A DNA stretch of 64,000 bases. It comes from Rhizobiales bacterium 62-17 (GTDB lineage: Bacteria; Pseudomonadota; Alphaproteobacteria; Rhizobiales; Beijerinckiaceae). The position numbers and the translations under genes are program-made. The stretch lies in contig MKVW01000006.1 of the NCBI GenBank assembly GCA_001898965.1, forward strand, positions 174,882 to 238,881. The letters run 5' to 3'. The notes beneath the pieces are model-generated. The model was not told the origin of the DNA, did not search any database, and worked only from the letters and a program-made list of their open reading frames with translations. Within the stretch, counting starts at the first letter, position 1; each line of letters opens with the position of its first letter. Below are positions 1 through 8,609 of the stretch, in pieces.

Positions 1-383
1 TGCGCAATCGCTTCCTCGCCTTTTGTCGAAAGCGAAACGTGAACGCTACGCCGGTCGGCTGCGTTCTGCCGCTTGAGCAGCAATCCCTTCCGCTCCAGGC
101 GACCCACTTCGGTGGTAACATGGGTTGAAGCGAGGGCCACATGCTCCGCCAGTTCCTTGATCGTGACGCCTTCGGAATTCTGCCGATAGGCGACGCCCAT
201 CAGCACGGCGAACTGACTTGCCGTGAGTGACAGATCGTTTCCAAAAGCATCGCGACAGGCGAGTAGGCGGCTGGTGCATTGGACCATTGCATAGATGCTC
301 TCGCGAAAGAGCCTGTCGGAGCCGTTACGCAAATAGTCGCTACGGGAAATTGTGAGCGGCGGCTTGTAGGCTTTGGCGGACAT
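1..383 (-). CDS. MarR-family transcriptional regulator (3' end cut by window edge)
   Basis: About 127 codons are visible before the left edge cuts the gene. The protein starts MSAKAYKPPL and contains the MarR winged-helix order: a helix ending LTASQFAVLMG, the recognition region IKELAEHVALASTHVTTEVGRL, and the wing LLLKRQNAADRRSVHVSLS, where the D-R-R-S pattern is typical of the MarR beta wing. The start at 383 is favoured by a GAGAAGA ribosome site just upstream. It is divergent from the flavin monooxygenase at 622, and a perfect inverted repeat lies between them, so it probably represses that gene and itself in response to an aromatic ligand. Family call is firm, target is inferred. Confidence 0.85.
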   Translation of the reverse strand, partial: MSAKAYKPPLTISRSDYLRNGSDRLFRESIYAMVQCTSRLLACRDAFGNDLSLTASQFAVLMGVAYRQNSEGVTIKELAEHVALASTHVTTEVGRLERKGLLLKRQNAADRRSVHVSLSTKGEEAIA

Positions 384-497
384 TTCTTCTCATTCCAGCA
401 CGGCGCAACCGAATCCGGCGGCAATCGATCATATCCTCGCATAGAGCAAGGTACGTCGTGATCAATGGCTGAGTTCTGGGGAAACGTACAACAGCGA

Positions 498-532
498 TTG
501 ACAGCTACAAAATGTAGCTATATTTTGTAGCT
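498..532 (+). promoter_or_regulatory. Promoter with overlapping palindromic operator for the 622 monooxygenase
   Basis: TTGACA at 498-503 is a consensus -35 box; TATTTT at 521-526 with 17-bp spacing is a possible -10. AGCTACAAAA at 503-512 and TTTTGTAGCT at 523-532 are perfect 10-bp inverted arms, and GCTACA-AAA-TGTAGC (504-518) is a smaller perfect palindrome inside them. The overlap of operator and core promoter fits repression by the divergent MarR protein. The sequence match is direct; the regulator assignment is inferred from position. Confidence 0.6.
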
Positions 533-621
533 ATTATGACGCAGCCAAAGCTCAAGAGACGACCGACACGGTCTCTCTTGAGACAGACGCCAACGAACAA
601 CAAGCTACATGGAGACGAGAC

Positions 622-2136
622 ATGAATGCGAACGCCGCCGGGCAGCTTAAAGAGTCGGCCAAGCTCGCCCCCGCCACGCCGCTGCGTAGCGGTGAAAGTT
701 TCCTCTCGGATCTGAAGGCGAGCAAACGTACCATTTTCGTTGAAGGCGAACGCGTCAGCGATCCGGCCAATCATCCGGCTTTCCGCAATGGCGCCCGCAC
801 CGTCGCCCGTCTCTTCGATTACGCTGCCGCACCCGAAAATCACGAGCGCATGACCTTCAATTCGCCGGATACCGGCGGTTCGGTTTGGCGTTGCTACCAA
901 ATTCCCAAAACCCATGCTGACTTGCGCGCCAAGCGTTTGGCGGCGGAAGGTTGGGCTGAACAGACCTTCGGCTTGATGGGTCGCACGCCCGATCATGTCG
1001 CCAACTTCTTCGCTGGATATGCCGCGAAGCCGGCCTTCTTCGCACGCGGAGGTCAGCAATTTGCCGACAATGTGGTGAATTTCTACAAGCATATTCGCGA
1101 CGAGCACAAATACGTGGCTTATGCGATCGTGCCGCCGCAGATCGATCGCAGCAAGCCGGCGCATCAACAGAGCGATCCGACGCTTTATGCCGGTGTAGTC
1201 AAGGAAACCGATGCGGGCATCATCGTTCGTGGCGGCCAACAGCTCGCCACCGGCGCTGTCTTTGCCGACTATCTGCAATTGAGCTGCATTCATCCGCTGC
1301 GGGCGGGTGACGAGAATTATGCAATCAGCGTGGCGTTGCCTCTTGATGCACCGGGCGTGAAATTGTTTTCGCGTCGTGCGTTCCCATTGCAGGCGACGAG
1401 CGCGGAAGACTATCCACTGACCAGCCGCTTTGATGAGACCGATTGTTTCGTTGTGCTCGATGACGTGTTCATCCCCTGGGAGCGTGTGTTCATATACCGC
1501 AACACAGAACTCTGCTTTGCTCAGTGGTGGCAGACACCATCGCATTCGTATGGCAATCATCAGGCGCAAGCGCGCTATGCAACGAAATTGCGTTTCCTGC
1601 TGGGGCTTGCCAAGCGCATGAACGAGGCGACGGGCAACGACGCCGCGCCACCGGTTCAAGCGGAGATGGGTGAGCTCGCAGCCTATGCCTCAATCGTCGA
1701 TCACATGTTGCATTCGCATGAAACCGATGCGCCGATCGATGAAGATGGGATTTTGTGGCCGTCGAAGACAGCACTTTATGCGGTGATGGCGCTGCAATCG
1801 CAGATCAATCCGCACATGATCGACATCGTCCGAGAGCTGACTGGTGCGGCGATGATCACGTTGCCGTCTTCCGCGAAGGATTTTGACAATCCGGAAGCGC
1901 GCCCGGATCTCGAACGTTACTTCGTTTCGGGCAAGATGAGTGCGCGCGAACGTGTTCGTCTGATGCGATTGGCTTGGGACTTCATTGGTTCCGAATTCGG
2001 AAATCGCCATCAGCAATATGAGAAGTTTTATGGTGGCGCATCTTATCTCGTGAAGATGAACATGTTCCGCGCATATGATTTTCCGCGTGCTGGACGTTTG
2101 GTTGATGCAGCGCTCGCGCTGCCGAATGACATGTAA
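622..2136 (+). CDS. 4-hydroxyphenylacetate 3-monooxygenase-like flavin oxygenase (HpaB/HpaH family)
   Basis: This 504-residue protein has the length and layout of the two-component FADH2-dependent aromatic hydroxylases: an N-terminal region with RSGESFLSDLKASKRTIFVEGERV, a middle beta barrel with LATGAVFADYLQLSC, and the family stretch LTSRFDETDCFVVLDDVFIPWERVF. Such enzymes take reduced flavin from a separate HpaC-type reductase and hydroxylate phenols or related rings in the cytosol. No reductase is encoded nearby, so it must be supplied from elsewhere. GGAGACGAGAC ahead of the ATG at 622 supports the start. The MarR gene on the left and the MFS carrier on the right suggest an uptake-plus-hydroxylation unit. 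The substrate cannot be read from sequence. Confidence 0.85.
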   Translation: MNANAAGQLKESAKLAPATPLRSGESFLSDLKASKRTIFVEGERVSDPANHPAFRNGARTVARLFDYAAAPENHERMTFNSPDTGGSVWRCYQIPKTHADLRAKRLAAEGWAEQTFGLMGRTPDHVANFFAGYAAKPAFFARGGQQFADNVVNFYKHIRDEHKYVAYAIVPPQIDRSKPAHQQSDPTLYAGVVKETDAGIIVRGGQQLATGAVFADYLQLSCIHPLRAGDENYAISVALPLDAPGVKLFSRRAFPLQATSAEDYPLTSRFDETDCFVVLDDVFIPWERVFIYRNTELCFAQWWQTPSHSYGNHQAQARYATKLRFLLGLAKRMNEATGNDAAPPVQAEMGELAAYASIVDHMLHSHETDAPIDEDGILWPSKTALYAVMALQSQINPHMIDIVRELTGAAMITLPSSAKDFDNPEARPDLERYFVSGKMSARERVRLMRLAWDFIGSEFGNRHQQYEKFYGGASYLVKMNMFRAYDFPRAGRLVDAALALPNDM

Positions 2137-2280
2137 TGTCGATGCGGGCCTCGTTCATGGCCCGGTCTTTGCTACGGTGGCGATGGCGCGATGATGCTAT
2201 CGCCGGCGCGATCTGCTTTGGGGCGAGCGGTAAGCGTCGACATATTCTGCAACAATATAAACCAGAGAATGGGGGCGTAG

Positions 2281-3564
2281 ATGAGTGTTGATCATTCGGT
2301 TCAGTCCGGTCCGGTGCATGCCGCAGCCGCCCCCATGACCGATGCATCGGACGTGCAACCGACAAAAAAGCGTTGGGCGATCGCCTTCATTCTCTTTCTT
2401 GCCGTTCTCTCCGCGTTTTTCGATCGCATCAGCGTCGCGGTTCTCTTCACCAATACCGATTTCCAGAATGCCATGGGTACGGGCTTCAACCCGACTTTGC
2501 TTGGTCTTCTGATGACATCCTTCGTCTTTGCCTATGGCTGTTCCGGCGTTCTGCTGAGCTTTGTCGGCGATATCTATGGTTTGCGTCGTTCACTGGCGAT
2601 CGGGACAGCCTGTTGGGGCGTATTGATGGCGCTCATGGGCGGGGCTGGGTCCTTCACCGCCATGTTGACCTTGCGTATTCTGCTTGGCATCGCGGAAGGT
2701 CCGCAGTTCTCCATCACCAATTCGCTGGTGAAACGCTGGTTTCCTCGGCGTGAACAGGCGCGAGCCAATTCGATCTGGATGGTCGGTAGCCCGCTTGGTT
2801 CGGCGATCGGCTTTCCATTGATGATCTATTTGGAAACCGTCTATGGCTGGCGCACGGCTTTCATTCTGCTCGCCGCCCTCAATCTTGCGGTGATCTTGCC
2901 GCTGGTGCTGTTCGTCTTGCGCGATGGTCCTCCGGCCCAATTGGCGCCGAAGCCAGTGGCTCAGGCCGCACCACAATCTTCCTACCTCTCCCAAATTGGC
3001 TTGTTTTGCCGTGACTGGCGCTTTTGGATGCTGGTGATCTTCAATTCGGCGGCGCTGATCTATCTGTGGGGGCTCAACAGTTGGTTGCCGAGCTATCTGG
3101 TGCGCGAACGCGGTTTTGATCCTCGTCAGACGAGTTTCTATTCCTTCCTGCCATTCTTCATGATGTTCCTTGGCGAAGTTCTGGCCGCAACCTTATCCGA
3201 TCGTCTTGGTCGCCGAGCCATTGTCTGCTTCGTCGGCCTCTTCATGGCCGGTGTGTCGATGTATGCGGTCTCGGTTGTTGCCGACGCGCAGACAGCGGCA
3301 TTGCTGATTGCGGTGAGTGCATTTTTCTGGGGAGCGGCATTGCCGCCGCTCTTCGCACTTTCGCTGCAAATACTGCCGCCGCGCGCCATCGCGGCCGGAG
3401 TGGGTATGTTCAATGGCATCGGTAATATTATTGGCGCGCTTTCGCCGCTGGTCATGGGTGCTCTGATCGCTTCGACAGGCGCGTTCGGTGCTGGTTTGAT
3501 GGTGTTGGTAGGCGCCACGCTTGTCGGTTCCCTGGCAATGCTGCCGTTGGTGCGCCGCTATTGA
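2281..3564 (+). CDS. MFS transporter, anion:cation symporter-like
   Basis: A 427-residue inner-membrane protein with about 12 hydrophobic segments after a roughly 30-residue soluble N-terminus. The region after TM2 (FVGDIYGLRRSLAIGTACWG) and the matching SDRLGRRAIVCFVGLF after TM8 are MFS signature loops, and LRILLGIAEGPQFSITNSLVKRWFPRREQARA is characteristic of the ACS/phthalate-permease type branch. It follows the monooxygenase on the same strand after 144 bp and is likely co-regulated, so import of an aromatic or organic acid substrate is the best guess. Substrate and direction are inferred only. Confidence 0.85.
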   Translation: MSVDHSVQSGPVHAAAAPMTDASDVQPTKKRWAIAFILFLAVLSAFFDRISVAVLFTNTDFQNAMGTGFNPTLLGLLMTSFVFAYGCSGVLLSFVGDIYGLRRSLAIGTACWGVLMALMGGAGSFTAMLTLRILLGIAEGPQFSITNSLVKRWFPRREQARANSIWMVGSPLGSAIGFPLMIYLETVYGWRTAFILLAALNLAVILPLVLFVLRDGPPAQLAPKPVAQAAPQSSYLSQIGLFCRDWRFWMLVIFNSAALIYLWGLNSWLPSYLVRERGFDPRQTSFYSFLPFFMMFLGEVLAATLSDRLGRRAIVCFVGLFMAGVSMYAVSVVADAQTAALLIAVSAFFWGAALPPLFALSLQILPPRAIAAGVGMFNGIGNIIGALSPLVMGALIASTGAFGAGLMVLVGATLVGSLAMLPLVRRY

Positions 3565-3567
3565 TAT

Positions 3568-3597
3568 GGGTAGGCGCGGTCAATTGATCGCGCCCAC
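3568..3597. terminator. Bidirectional hairpin between convergent genes
   Basis: GGGTAGGCGCG and CGCGCCCACC flank a GTCAATTGAT loop, giving a near-perfect stem in the 46-bp gap between the convergent MFS and dioxygenase genes. No U-run is present on either strand, so termination efficiency is uncertain. Confidence 0.45.
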
Positions 3598-3610
3598 CGA
3601 CTCCATACGA

Positions 3611-4387
3611 TTAAGTAAGAGCTTGCCGGATGGCGCGAGCGACGGGACAGTCGGGCGCCAGGGGACCGTGTGGCAATAGTGGCGGTTGAGCCAGGAAACG
3701 CGGTTCGCGACCGCGATGCGATTGCGCTGCGTGGACGATAAAGGGATGGCAGAGATAGACCGTGCCGGCTCTCCCTGTGGCGAGCATCTCTGGCCGATGA
3801 GCAGAGGTTGCAAAGCCGTCGCTGGCGAGATCGCGTAGCGTCAATCCTTCGTCTCCGACTGACGCGAGCTGCCGCGCGATATCGCGATGAGAGCCAACGC
3901 GAATGCGTGTTGGAGCATCATCGTCGCTCACATCGGAGAACAGGAACAGCATCAACAGCGCGCGCCCCTTCGAGGCGAGATTGACGCGCCAAGACATGAA
4001 GTCGGGATTGTCCTCGAAACCGAAGCTCACATCGACATGCCAGCCCGTATCACTGGGATCATTGCGTGAGGGAAACCGGATTGGAAAGGTGCCCATGCTT
4101 CGGCAGGGGAGCCAGCGCCCGTCGCCAATAAGCTGATCGAAGGCACGGTGGAGGATGGGCGTGTTGGCAGCCTGAAGAAACGGTTCGGCGCTATACATGC
4201 CGAGACGGATGACGGGCTTCGTCCATGTTTCAGGCTTGTCGGGGTCGCATTCCGTGTCGCGCCAAAGAAGTGCTCGGGCTTCTTCGGCTATAGGGCGCGA
4301 GAATGCGTCGTCGATGCGGAGGATGCCGGCGGTGATGAATTGTTCAATCTGCGCCTCGGTGAGGGCAGGGGCTGCTTGATCGGTCAT
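3611..4387 (-). CDS. Phytanoyl-CoA dioxygenase (PhyH)-like Fe(II)/2-oxoglutarate oxygenase
   Basis: The 258-residue protein shows the double-stranded beta-helix oxygenase pattern: GWHVDVSFG supplies His117 and Asp119 of the HxD iron motif, HPFIVHAAQ supplies the distal His (His219 most likely), and REPRFL carries an Arg (Arg230) placed to bind the 2-oxoglutarate carboxylate. Such enzymes hydroxylate small organic substrates in the cytosol with O2 and 2-oxoglutarate. It is divergent from the flavoprotein operon at 4679 and convergent with the MFS gene. A role in the neighbouring catabolic pathway is likely but the substrate is unknown. Confidence 0.8.
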   Translation of the reverse strand: MTDQAAPALTEAQIEQFITAGILRIDDAFSRPIAEEARALLWRDTECDPDKPETWTKPVIRLGMYSAEPFLQAANTPILHRAFDQLIGDGRWLPCRSMGTFPIRFPSRNDPSDTGWHVDVSFGFEDNPDFMSWRVNLASKGRALLMLFLFSDVSDDDAPTRIRVGSHRDIARQLASVGDEGLTLRDLASDGFATSAHRPEMLATGRAGTVYLCHPFIVHAAQSHRGREPRFLAQPPLLPHGPLAPDCPVARAIRQALT

Positions 4388-4624
4388 GATTTCTTCCTGT
4401 TGCGGCGGTCGCTTTGAGCGACGGCAGACATGGGCTCTCGTTTGCGAGCAGGGCTCGCGAGGGGGTCAGCGCAACGGGAAGAAGAATGCGAACATCATGA
4501 TGGGTTTTCTTTAGCCGGGGGACTCAGCGTGGGCAAATGAAGTCTATCGCGCTACCAATTGCCCTTGGCGTGATTTGCCATTAATCATTGAAATATCTCA
4601 ATAAAATATTGATCCAATTATTAG

Positions 4625-4671
4625 TTGACAATTTTTATGTACTAAATAGATTTTACCTCATGCAGATGAGG
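4625..4671 (+). promoter_or_regulatory. Promoter and RBS-proximal inverted repeat of the flavoprotein operon
   Basis: TTGACA at 4625-4630 with TAGATT at 4647-4652 (16-bp spacing) forms a plausible sigma-70 promoter in an AT-rich stretch (4540-4655). CCTCAT-GCAG-ATGAGG at 4656-4671 is a perfect 6-bp inverted repeat whose 3' arm contains the Shine-Dalgarno GAGG used by the ATG at 4679. It may be an operator or an RNA hairpin that hides the ribosome site. The rest of the 291-bp gap back to 4388 shows no coding potential. Confidence 0.45.
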
Positions 4672-4678
4672 TGAAGCC

Positions 4679-6313
4679 ATGTCAGGACAAATTCGGCGAC
4701 CGGAAGAGATTGCAAGCGGCGGTGGGGTGAGGGAGTTCCGCACCGATGTTCTGGTTTTAGGTGGCGGGCCGGCGGGTACCTGGGCGGCGATCAGTGCCGC
4801 CCAGCGTGGCGCCAGCGTCATCCTTGCGGACAAGGGATTTTGCGGAACATCGGGCGCAACGGCGCCGTCGGGCACGGGCGTTTGGTATGTGCAGCCGGAT
4901 CCCGCCAAGCGCGAGGCGGCCATGGCCTCGCGCGAGCTGCTTGGCGGCTATTTGCAGGATCGGCGCTGGATGGCGCGGACGCTCAATCAGACTTTTGAAA
5001 ATGTCGATCAGCTCGCCCGATGGGGCTATCCCTTCCATGACGATGGCGTCGGGTTTCAACGCTATGGCTCGGTGATGGGGCCGGAATACATGCGCTTGAT
5101 GCGCAAGCGGACCAAGCAGGCGGGCGTCAAGATTCTCGATCACAGCCCGGCGCTGGAATTGCTGCAGGATGAGGACGGGGCCGTTGTCGGTGCGAGCGGC
5201 CTTTTCCAGCAGGCGGGTGAGCGTTGGAATGTGCACGCGGGCGCGGTGATCTTGGCAACTGGCGGTTGTGCCTTCCTCTCCAAGGCGCTCGGCTGCAATG
5301 TACTCACCGGCGACGGTTTGTTGATGGGTGCCGAGGTTGGCGCTGAGCTGTCTGGCATGGAATTTTCCAACGCCTATGCCATGTCGCTCGCTGAAGGCTC
5401 GGTGACGAAAACACGTTTCTATGATTTCGCTGAATTCACCGATGCCAATGGTGATCCGATTCCGGGCGCGCAGTCGAAAGGCGGACGTTCCGTCATTGCG
5501 CGCTGGCTGATGAGCGGGCCGGTCTACGCCAGTCTGATCAACGTCGATCCGGAAACGCAGCAGGCCATGCGCCGCGCTCAACCGAATTTCTTCCTGCCGC
5601 TTGATCGTTCCGGTATCAATCCGTTCACCGATCGCTTTTCAGTGACCCTGCGTCTTGAGGGCACCGTGCGCGGTACGGGTGGTCTCCGGCTTGTCGATGA
5701 AAGCTGCGCCACGAGCGTTGAGGGCCTCTATGCGGCGGGCGATGCAGCAACGCGCGAGCTGATTTGCGGCGCTTTCACCGGCGGGGGCAGCCACAATGCT
5801 GCTTGGGCGATGTCGTCTGGCTATTGGGCAGGCGCGGGAGCGGCGAGCTATGCGCGTACGCGCCGGGTGCTGGCTCAGCCCTCGAAGGTGATTCGGGCCG
5901 GCAAAGCGGCACTCATTGAACAGTCACAGCGCGGCTATGATCCTTTGGCCGTGACCCAGGCAGTGCAAGACGAAGTCTTCCCCTATGATCGCAATTATTT
6001 CCGTAGCGAACTTGGCCTGAAACATTCGCTCGAACGGCTTGATCGTTTGTGGCGCAAGGTCGAGAGCGCTGACAAGGCCAGCGTTTTGCATGTGGCGCAG
6101 TCGCGTCAGGCCGCAGCCATGGTGGCGACCGCGCGCTGGATGTACCGCAGCGCTCTGGAACGTGACGAAAGCCGCGGCATGGCACGTCGTGTCGATCGGC
6201 CGCAACAGGATCCGGGGCCACGCTATTACGTTCGTTCAGGCGGTCTTTCCGAAGTGTGGACGCGGCGCGATCTGCAGCAGCCTGAAGCGCGCGTGCTGGA
6301 GGCCGCCGAATGA
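4679..6313 (+). CDS. FAD-dependent oxidoreductase, AprA / fumarate-reductase flavoprotein type
   Basis: 544 residues. A dinucleotide-binding fold begins at residue 23 with VLVLGGGPAGTWAAISAA (GxGxxG) and continues VILADKG; LATGG near residue 200 and the C-terminal flavin motif VEGLYAAGDAATRE plus GGGSHNAAWAMSSGYWAG match the succinate dehydrogenase/fumarate reductase/adenylylsulfate reductase alpha family. Its stop overlaps the start of a two-cluster ferredoxin by 4 bp, an arrangement like AprAB, so the pair probably forms one soluble redox complex. The ABC importer genes downstream resemble sulfonate/taurine systems, which hints at a sulfur- or organosulfur-linked substrate. The reaction is not known from the sequence. 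Confidence 0.8.
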   Translation: MSGQIRRPEEIASGGGVREFRTDVLVLGGGPAGTWAAISAAQRGASVILADKGFCGTSGATAPSGTGVWYVQPDPAKREAAMASRELLGGYLQDRRWMARTLNQTFENVDQLARWGYPFHDDGVGFQRYGSVMGPEYMRLMRKRTKQAGVKILDHSPALELLQDEDGAVVGASGLFQQAGERWNVHAGAVILATGGCAFLSKALGCNVLTGDGLLMGAEVGAELSGMEFSNAYAMSLAEGSVTKTRFYDFAEFTDANGDPIPGAQSKGGRSVIARWLMSGPVYASLINVDPETQQAMRRAQPNFFLPLDRSGINPFTDRFSVTLRLEGTVRGTGGLRLVDESCATSVEGLYAAGDAATRELICGAFTGGGSHNAAWAMSSGYWAGAGAASYARTRRVLAQPSKVIRAGKAALIEQSQRGYDPLAVTQAVQDEVFPYDRNYFRSELGLKHSLERLDRLWRKVESADKASVLHVAQSRQAAAMVATARWMYRSALERDESRGMARRVDRPQQDPGPRYYVRSGGLSEVWTRRDLQQPEARVLEAAE

Positions 6314-6576
6314 TCGAGGTGATCGATAAAGAGCGCTGCACGGGTTGCAATATCTGCGTGCACGCCTGTCCGACGAATGTCTTCGATACGACAGCAGACA
6401 TTCCAGTAATCGCACGCCAGGGCGACTGCCAAACCTGCTACATGTGCGAAGCCTGGTGTCCCGAGGACGCGCTCTATGTAGCGCCTAACGCGGACAAAGC
6501 TGTCTCCGTGGATCTCGCCGCACTCAAGGCCGGAGATGTCATCGGTAGCTACCGGCGCGCTATCGGATGGTCGTGA
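6310..6576 (+). CDS. 2[4Fe-4S] ferredoxin-type protein, partner of the flavoprotein
   Basis: An 88-residue protein with two C-x2-C-x2-C-x3-C-P motifs: Cys10/13/16/20 (CTGCNICVHACP) and Cys40/43/46/50 (CQTCYMCEAWCP). This is the AprB-like N-terminal arrangement for two cubane clusters, but the protein lacks the long AprB C-terminal tail that wraps around AprA. The ATGA overlap with the upstream flavoprotein implies translational coupling and a 1:1 complex, with the ferredoxin passing electrons to or from the FAD. Next gene starts 69 bp downstream. Confidence 0.88.
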   Translation: MIEVIDKERCTGCNICVHACPTNVFDTTADIPVIARQGDCQTCYMCEAWCPEDALYVAPNADKAVSVDLAALKAGDVIGSYRRAIGWS

Positions 6577-6644
6577 CGTTATCCATTTTACCGTGAACAG
6601 AACGCGGACTTTCCTGCGCTCGTTTCTCCCTTTCGAGGTCTGAT

Positions 6645-7706
6645 ATGTTCAGCTTATTTCGCAAGTCGTTCGGCCTGGCTCTGATCGCAGCCATCGTTTC
6701 CGTTATCTCGGTCAAGGCCGAAACGCCGCCTTCCGTCATTCGTCTCGCCGGGCCGGGCAATGCAGCCGGCCAACCTTATGGCACAAACGTTTTGGGTGTC
6801 GTGCGCGCCAGGAAAGCTCTGGAAGAAGAATTCAAAGCGGATGGCGTGAAGATTGAATGGCAGTTCCCGCGCGGCACGGGGCCGGCCATCAATGAAGCTT
6901 TCGCGAATGGTCAGCTTGATTTCGCCGCCTATGGCAGTTTACCGAGCATCGTGGGTCGTGGAGCGGGGCTACGGACCAAAGCGATCGCCTCATACGGCGT
7001 TTCACCGGTTTATGTGGTCGCGCGTAAGGATGCACCGATTACAACCATCGCTGATCTCAAGGACAAGAAGATATCTCTGCAACGCGGCACGATCTTCGAA
7101 TGGTCTCTCAATCGCATTCTGTCGACGACGAGCTTGAAGGAGCGGGATCTGCAGATTTTCGATCTACAAACCGCTGACCAGGTTTCGGCCTTCACATCCG
7201 GCCACATCGACGCGATTGTCGGCAACAATACCATCCTCGATCTGGTCGACCGCGACTTCGGCAAGGTGATCTATTCGACCAAAGGCACGCGCAATCCGGG
7301 CACCAGCTTCGGAGTGTTCGCCGTCAGCGAGGATTTCGCCAAGAAATATCCGGAGACGACCCAACGCGTCGCCACGGCTTTCATTCGTTCTGCGCGGTTC
7401 GCATCCGACGATGCCAATCGCAATGAGCTTTACGACATCTGGGCTCTGACCGGTACGCCGCGCACGGCTTTCGTGAAGGATTACGACAAGGATGACTTAC
7501 GCGAACGCCTGAATCCGCTGCTCGACGAGTATTTTGTTTCCAGCGTCAAGGACGGCGTCGACTTTACGCTCAATGCCAAACTGGTCCGCCGTGGCTTCAA
7601 GCCAGAGGATTGGATCGATCGTTCTTATATCGACAAGGCGATCAAGCAGCTTGGCTACGAGGGGTTTTGGTCCGCTTACGATGCGAAGGGCAAACCGGCG
7701 AGCTGA
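6645..7706 (+). CDS. ABC transporter substrate-binding protein, SsuA/TauA/nitrate-sulfonate type
   Basis: 353 residues with an N-terminal signal peptide (FRKSFGLALIAAIVSVISVKA) and an NMT1/SsuA-like periplasmic-binding fold: GTGPAINEAFANGQLDFAAYG, SLPSIVGRGAGLRTKAIASYG, and ADLKDKKISLQRGT are typical spacer-and-hinge regions. It would capture the substrate in the periplasm and deliver it to the two permeases that follow. Placement right behind the flavoprotein-ferredoxin pair suggests it imports that enzyme's substrate. Aliphatic sulfonate is the commonest ligand in the family but is not proven here. Confidence 0.87.
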   Translation: MFSLFRKSFGLALIAAIVSVISVKAETPPSVIRLAGPGNAAGQPYGTNVLGVVRARKALEEEFKADGVKIEWQFPRGTGPAINEAFANGQLDFAAYGSLPSIVGRGAGLRTKAIASYGVSPVYVVARKDAPITTIADLKDKKISLQRGTIFEWSLNRILSTTSLKERDLQIFDLQTADQVSAFTSGHIDAIVGNNTILDLVDRDFGKVIYSTKGTRNPGTSFGVFAVSEDFAKKYPETTQRVATAFIRSARFASDDANRNELYDIWALTGTPRTAFVKDYDKDDLRERLNPLLDEYFVSSVKDGVDFTLNAKLVRRGFKPEDWIDRSYIDKAIKQLGYEGFWSAYDAKGKPAS

Positions 7707-7742
7707 TTTCGTCTATTCCTGAATTCCATACATTGGTGCGAT

Positions 7743-8606
7743 ATGACAATCCTTGCTGATGCAGGCCGTCGTCGATCTTCCTCCGCCTCGCCGTTTCTCG
7801 GACACGATGGCTTCGTTCGTATTCGTCATTTCTATAACGGTAACCGCTGGCTCGGCGCCGTGGCGACGGGATTGGTGGTGCCGGCAGTCATTCTTGCACT
7901 CTGGTCCCTTGCCGTCCGGCTGGAACTCTTGGCGCCGCAGATTCTGCCGGCGCCGTCCTTGGTCTGGACGACCTTGAGCGATCTCCTGGTGAGCGGCGAT
8001 CTGCCTTATGAACTTGGCGTCAGCATGCTGCGTTTGGCCGTTGGAATTGCCATTGGTGCGGGACTTGGACTTGCGACTGGCATCGCCTTTGGCTTGTCGC
8101 GCCGCGCCGATGCCTATTTCGGTGCGTCGGTGCGGGCGATCTTTCTGGTGCCGTCTCTCGGTTGGCTGCCTTTCTTCATGCTGATGTTCGGAATCGACGA
8201 AACATTGAAAGTGGTACTCATTGCCAAGACCTGCTTTCTGCCGCTCATGGTCGGGCCTTACCATGCCATCAGGACCATGCCGCCGAAATATGATGACATT
8301 GCCCGCTGCCTCGAGCTGAAGCGATCCGATTACCTCCGTAAAATTCTTCTGCCAGCCTTGCTGCCATCGATTGCCACGGGCATGCGCCAGGCGGTGAGCA
8401 AGGGATGGAAGGTTTTGATCCTGGTCGAGATGATTTCGTCGGCCGCAGGCATTGGCTACTTGATGATGTGGGGACGTAAATCCTTCCAGCTTGACGTGGT
8501 TTTCGCCACGATCATCGTCATCGGACTGGTGGGCTTGTTGTTTGATCGGGGTATTCTTTGGTTCGAACGCCGCACGGCCCAATGGTCGTTGCACGCGGCG
8601 GTGTGA
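7743..8606 (+). CDS. ABC transporter permease, SsuC/TauC type (first of two)
   Basis: 287 residues with about six hydrophobic spans and the BPD_transp_1 coupling region after ARCLELKRSDYLRKILLPALLPSIATGMRQAV, which follows the EAA-loop pattern. An N-terminal extension of about 45 residues precedes the first membrane span. It pairs with the second permease at 8610 to form a heterodimeric channel, unlike the homodimeric SsuC of enteric bacteria. The gap to the next gene is 3 bp. Confidence 0.87.
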   Translation: MTILADAGRRRSSSASPFLGHDGFVRIRHFYNGNRWLGAVATGLVVPAVILALWSLAVRLELLAPQILPAPSLVWTTLSDLLVSGDLPYELGVSMLRLAVGIAIGAGLGLATGIAFGLSRRADAYFGASVRAIFLVPSLGWLPFFMLMFGIDETLKVVLIAKTCFLPLMVGPYHAIRTMPPKYDDIARCLELKRSDYLRKILLPALLPSIATGMRQAVSKGWKVLILVEMISSAAGIGYLMMWGRKSFQLDVVFATIIVIGLVGLLFDRGILWFERRTAQWSLHAAV

Positions 8607-8609
8607 ACC

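Noticed and set aside
505-1659. Long leftward open frame opposite the HpaB-like gene
   Set aside because: It is the antisense shadow of a well-supported gene, has no domain and no ribosome site.
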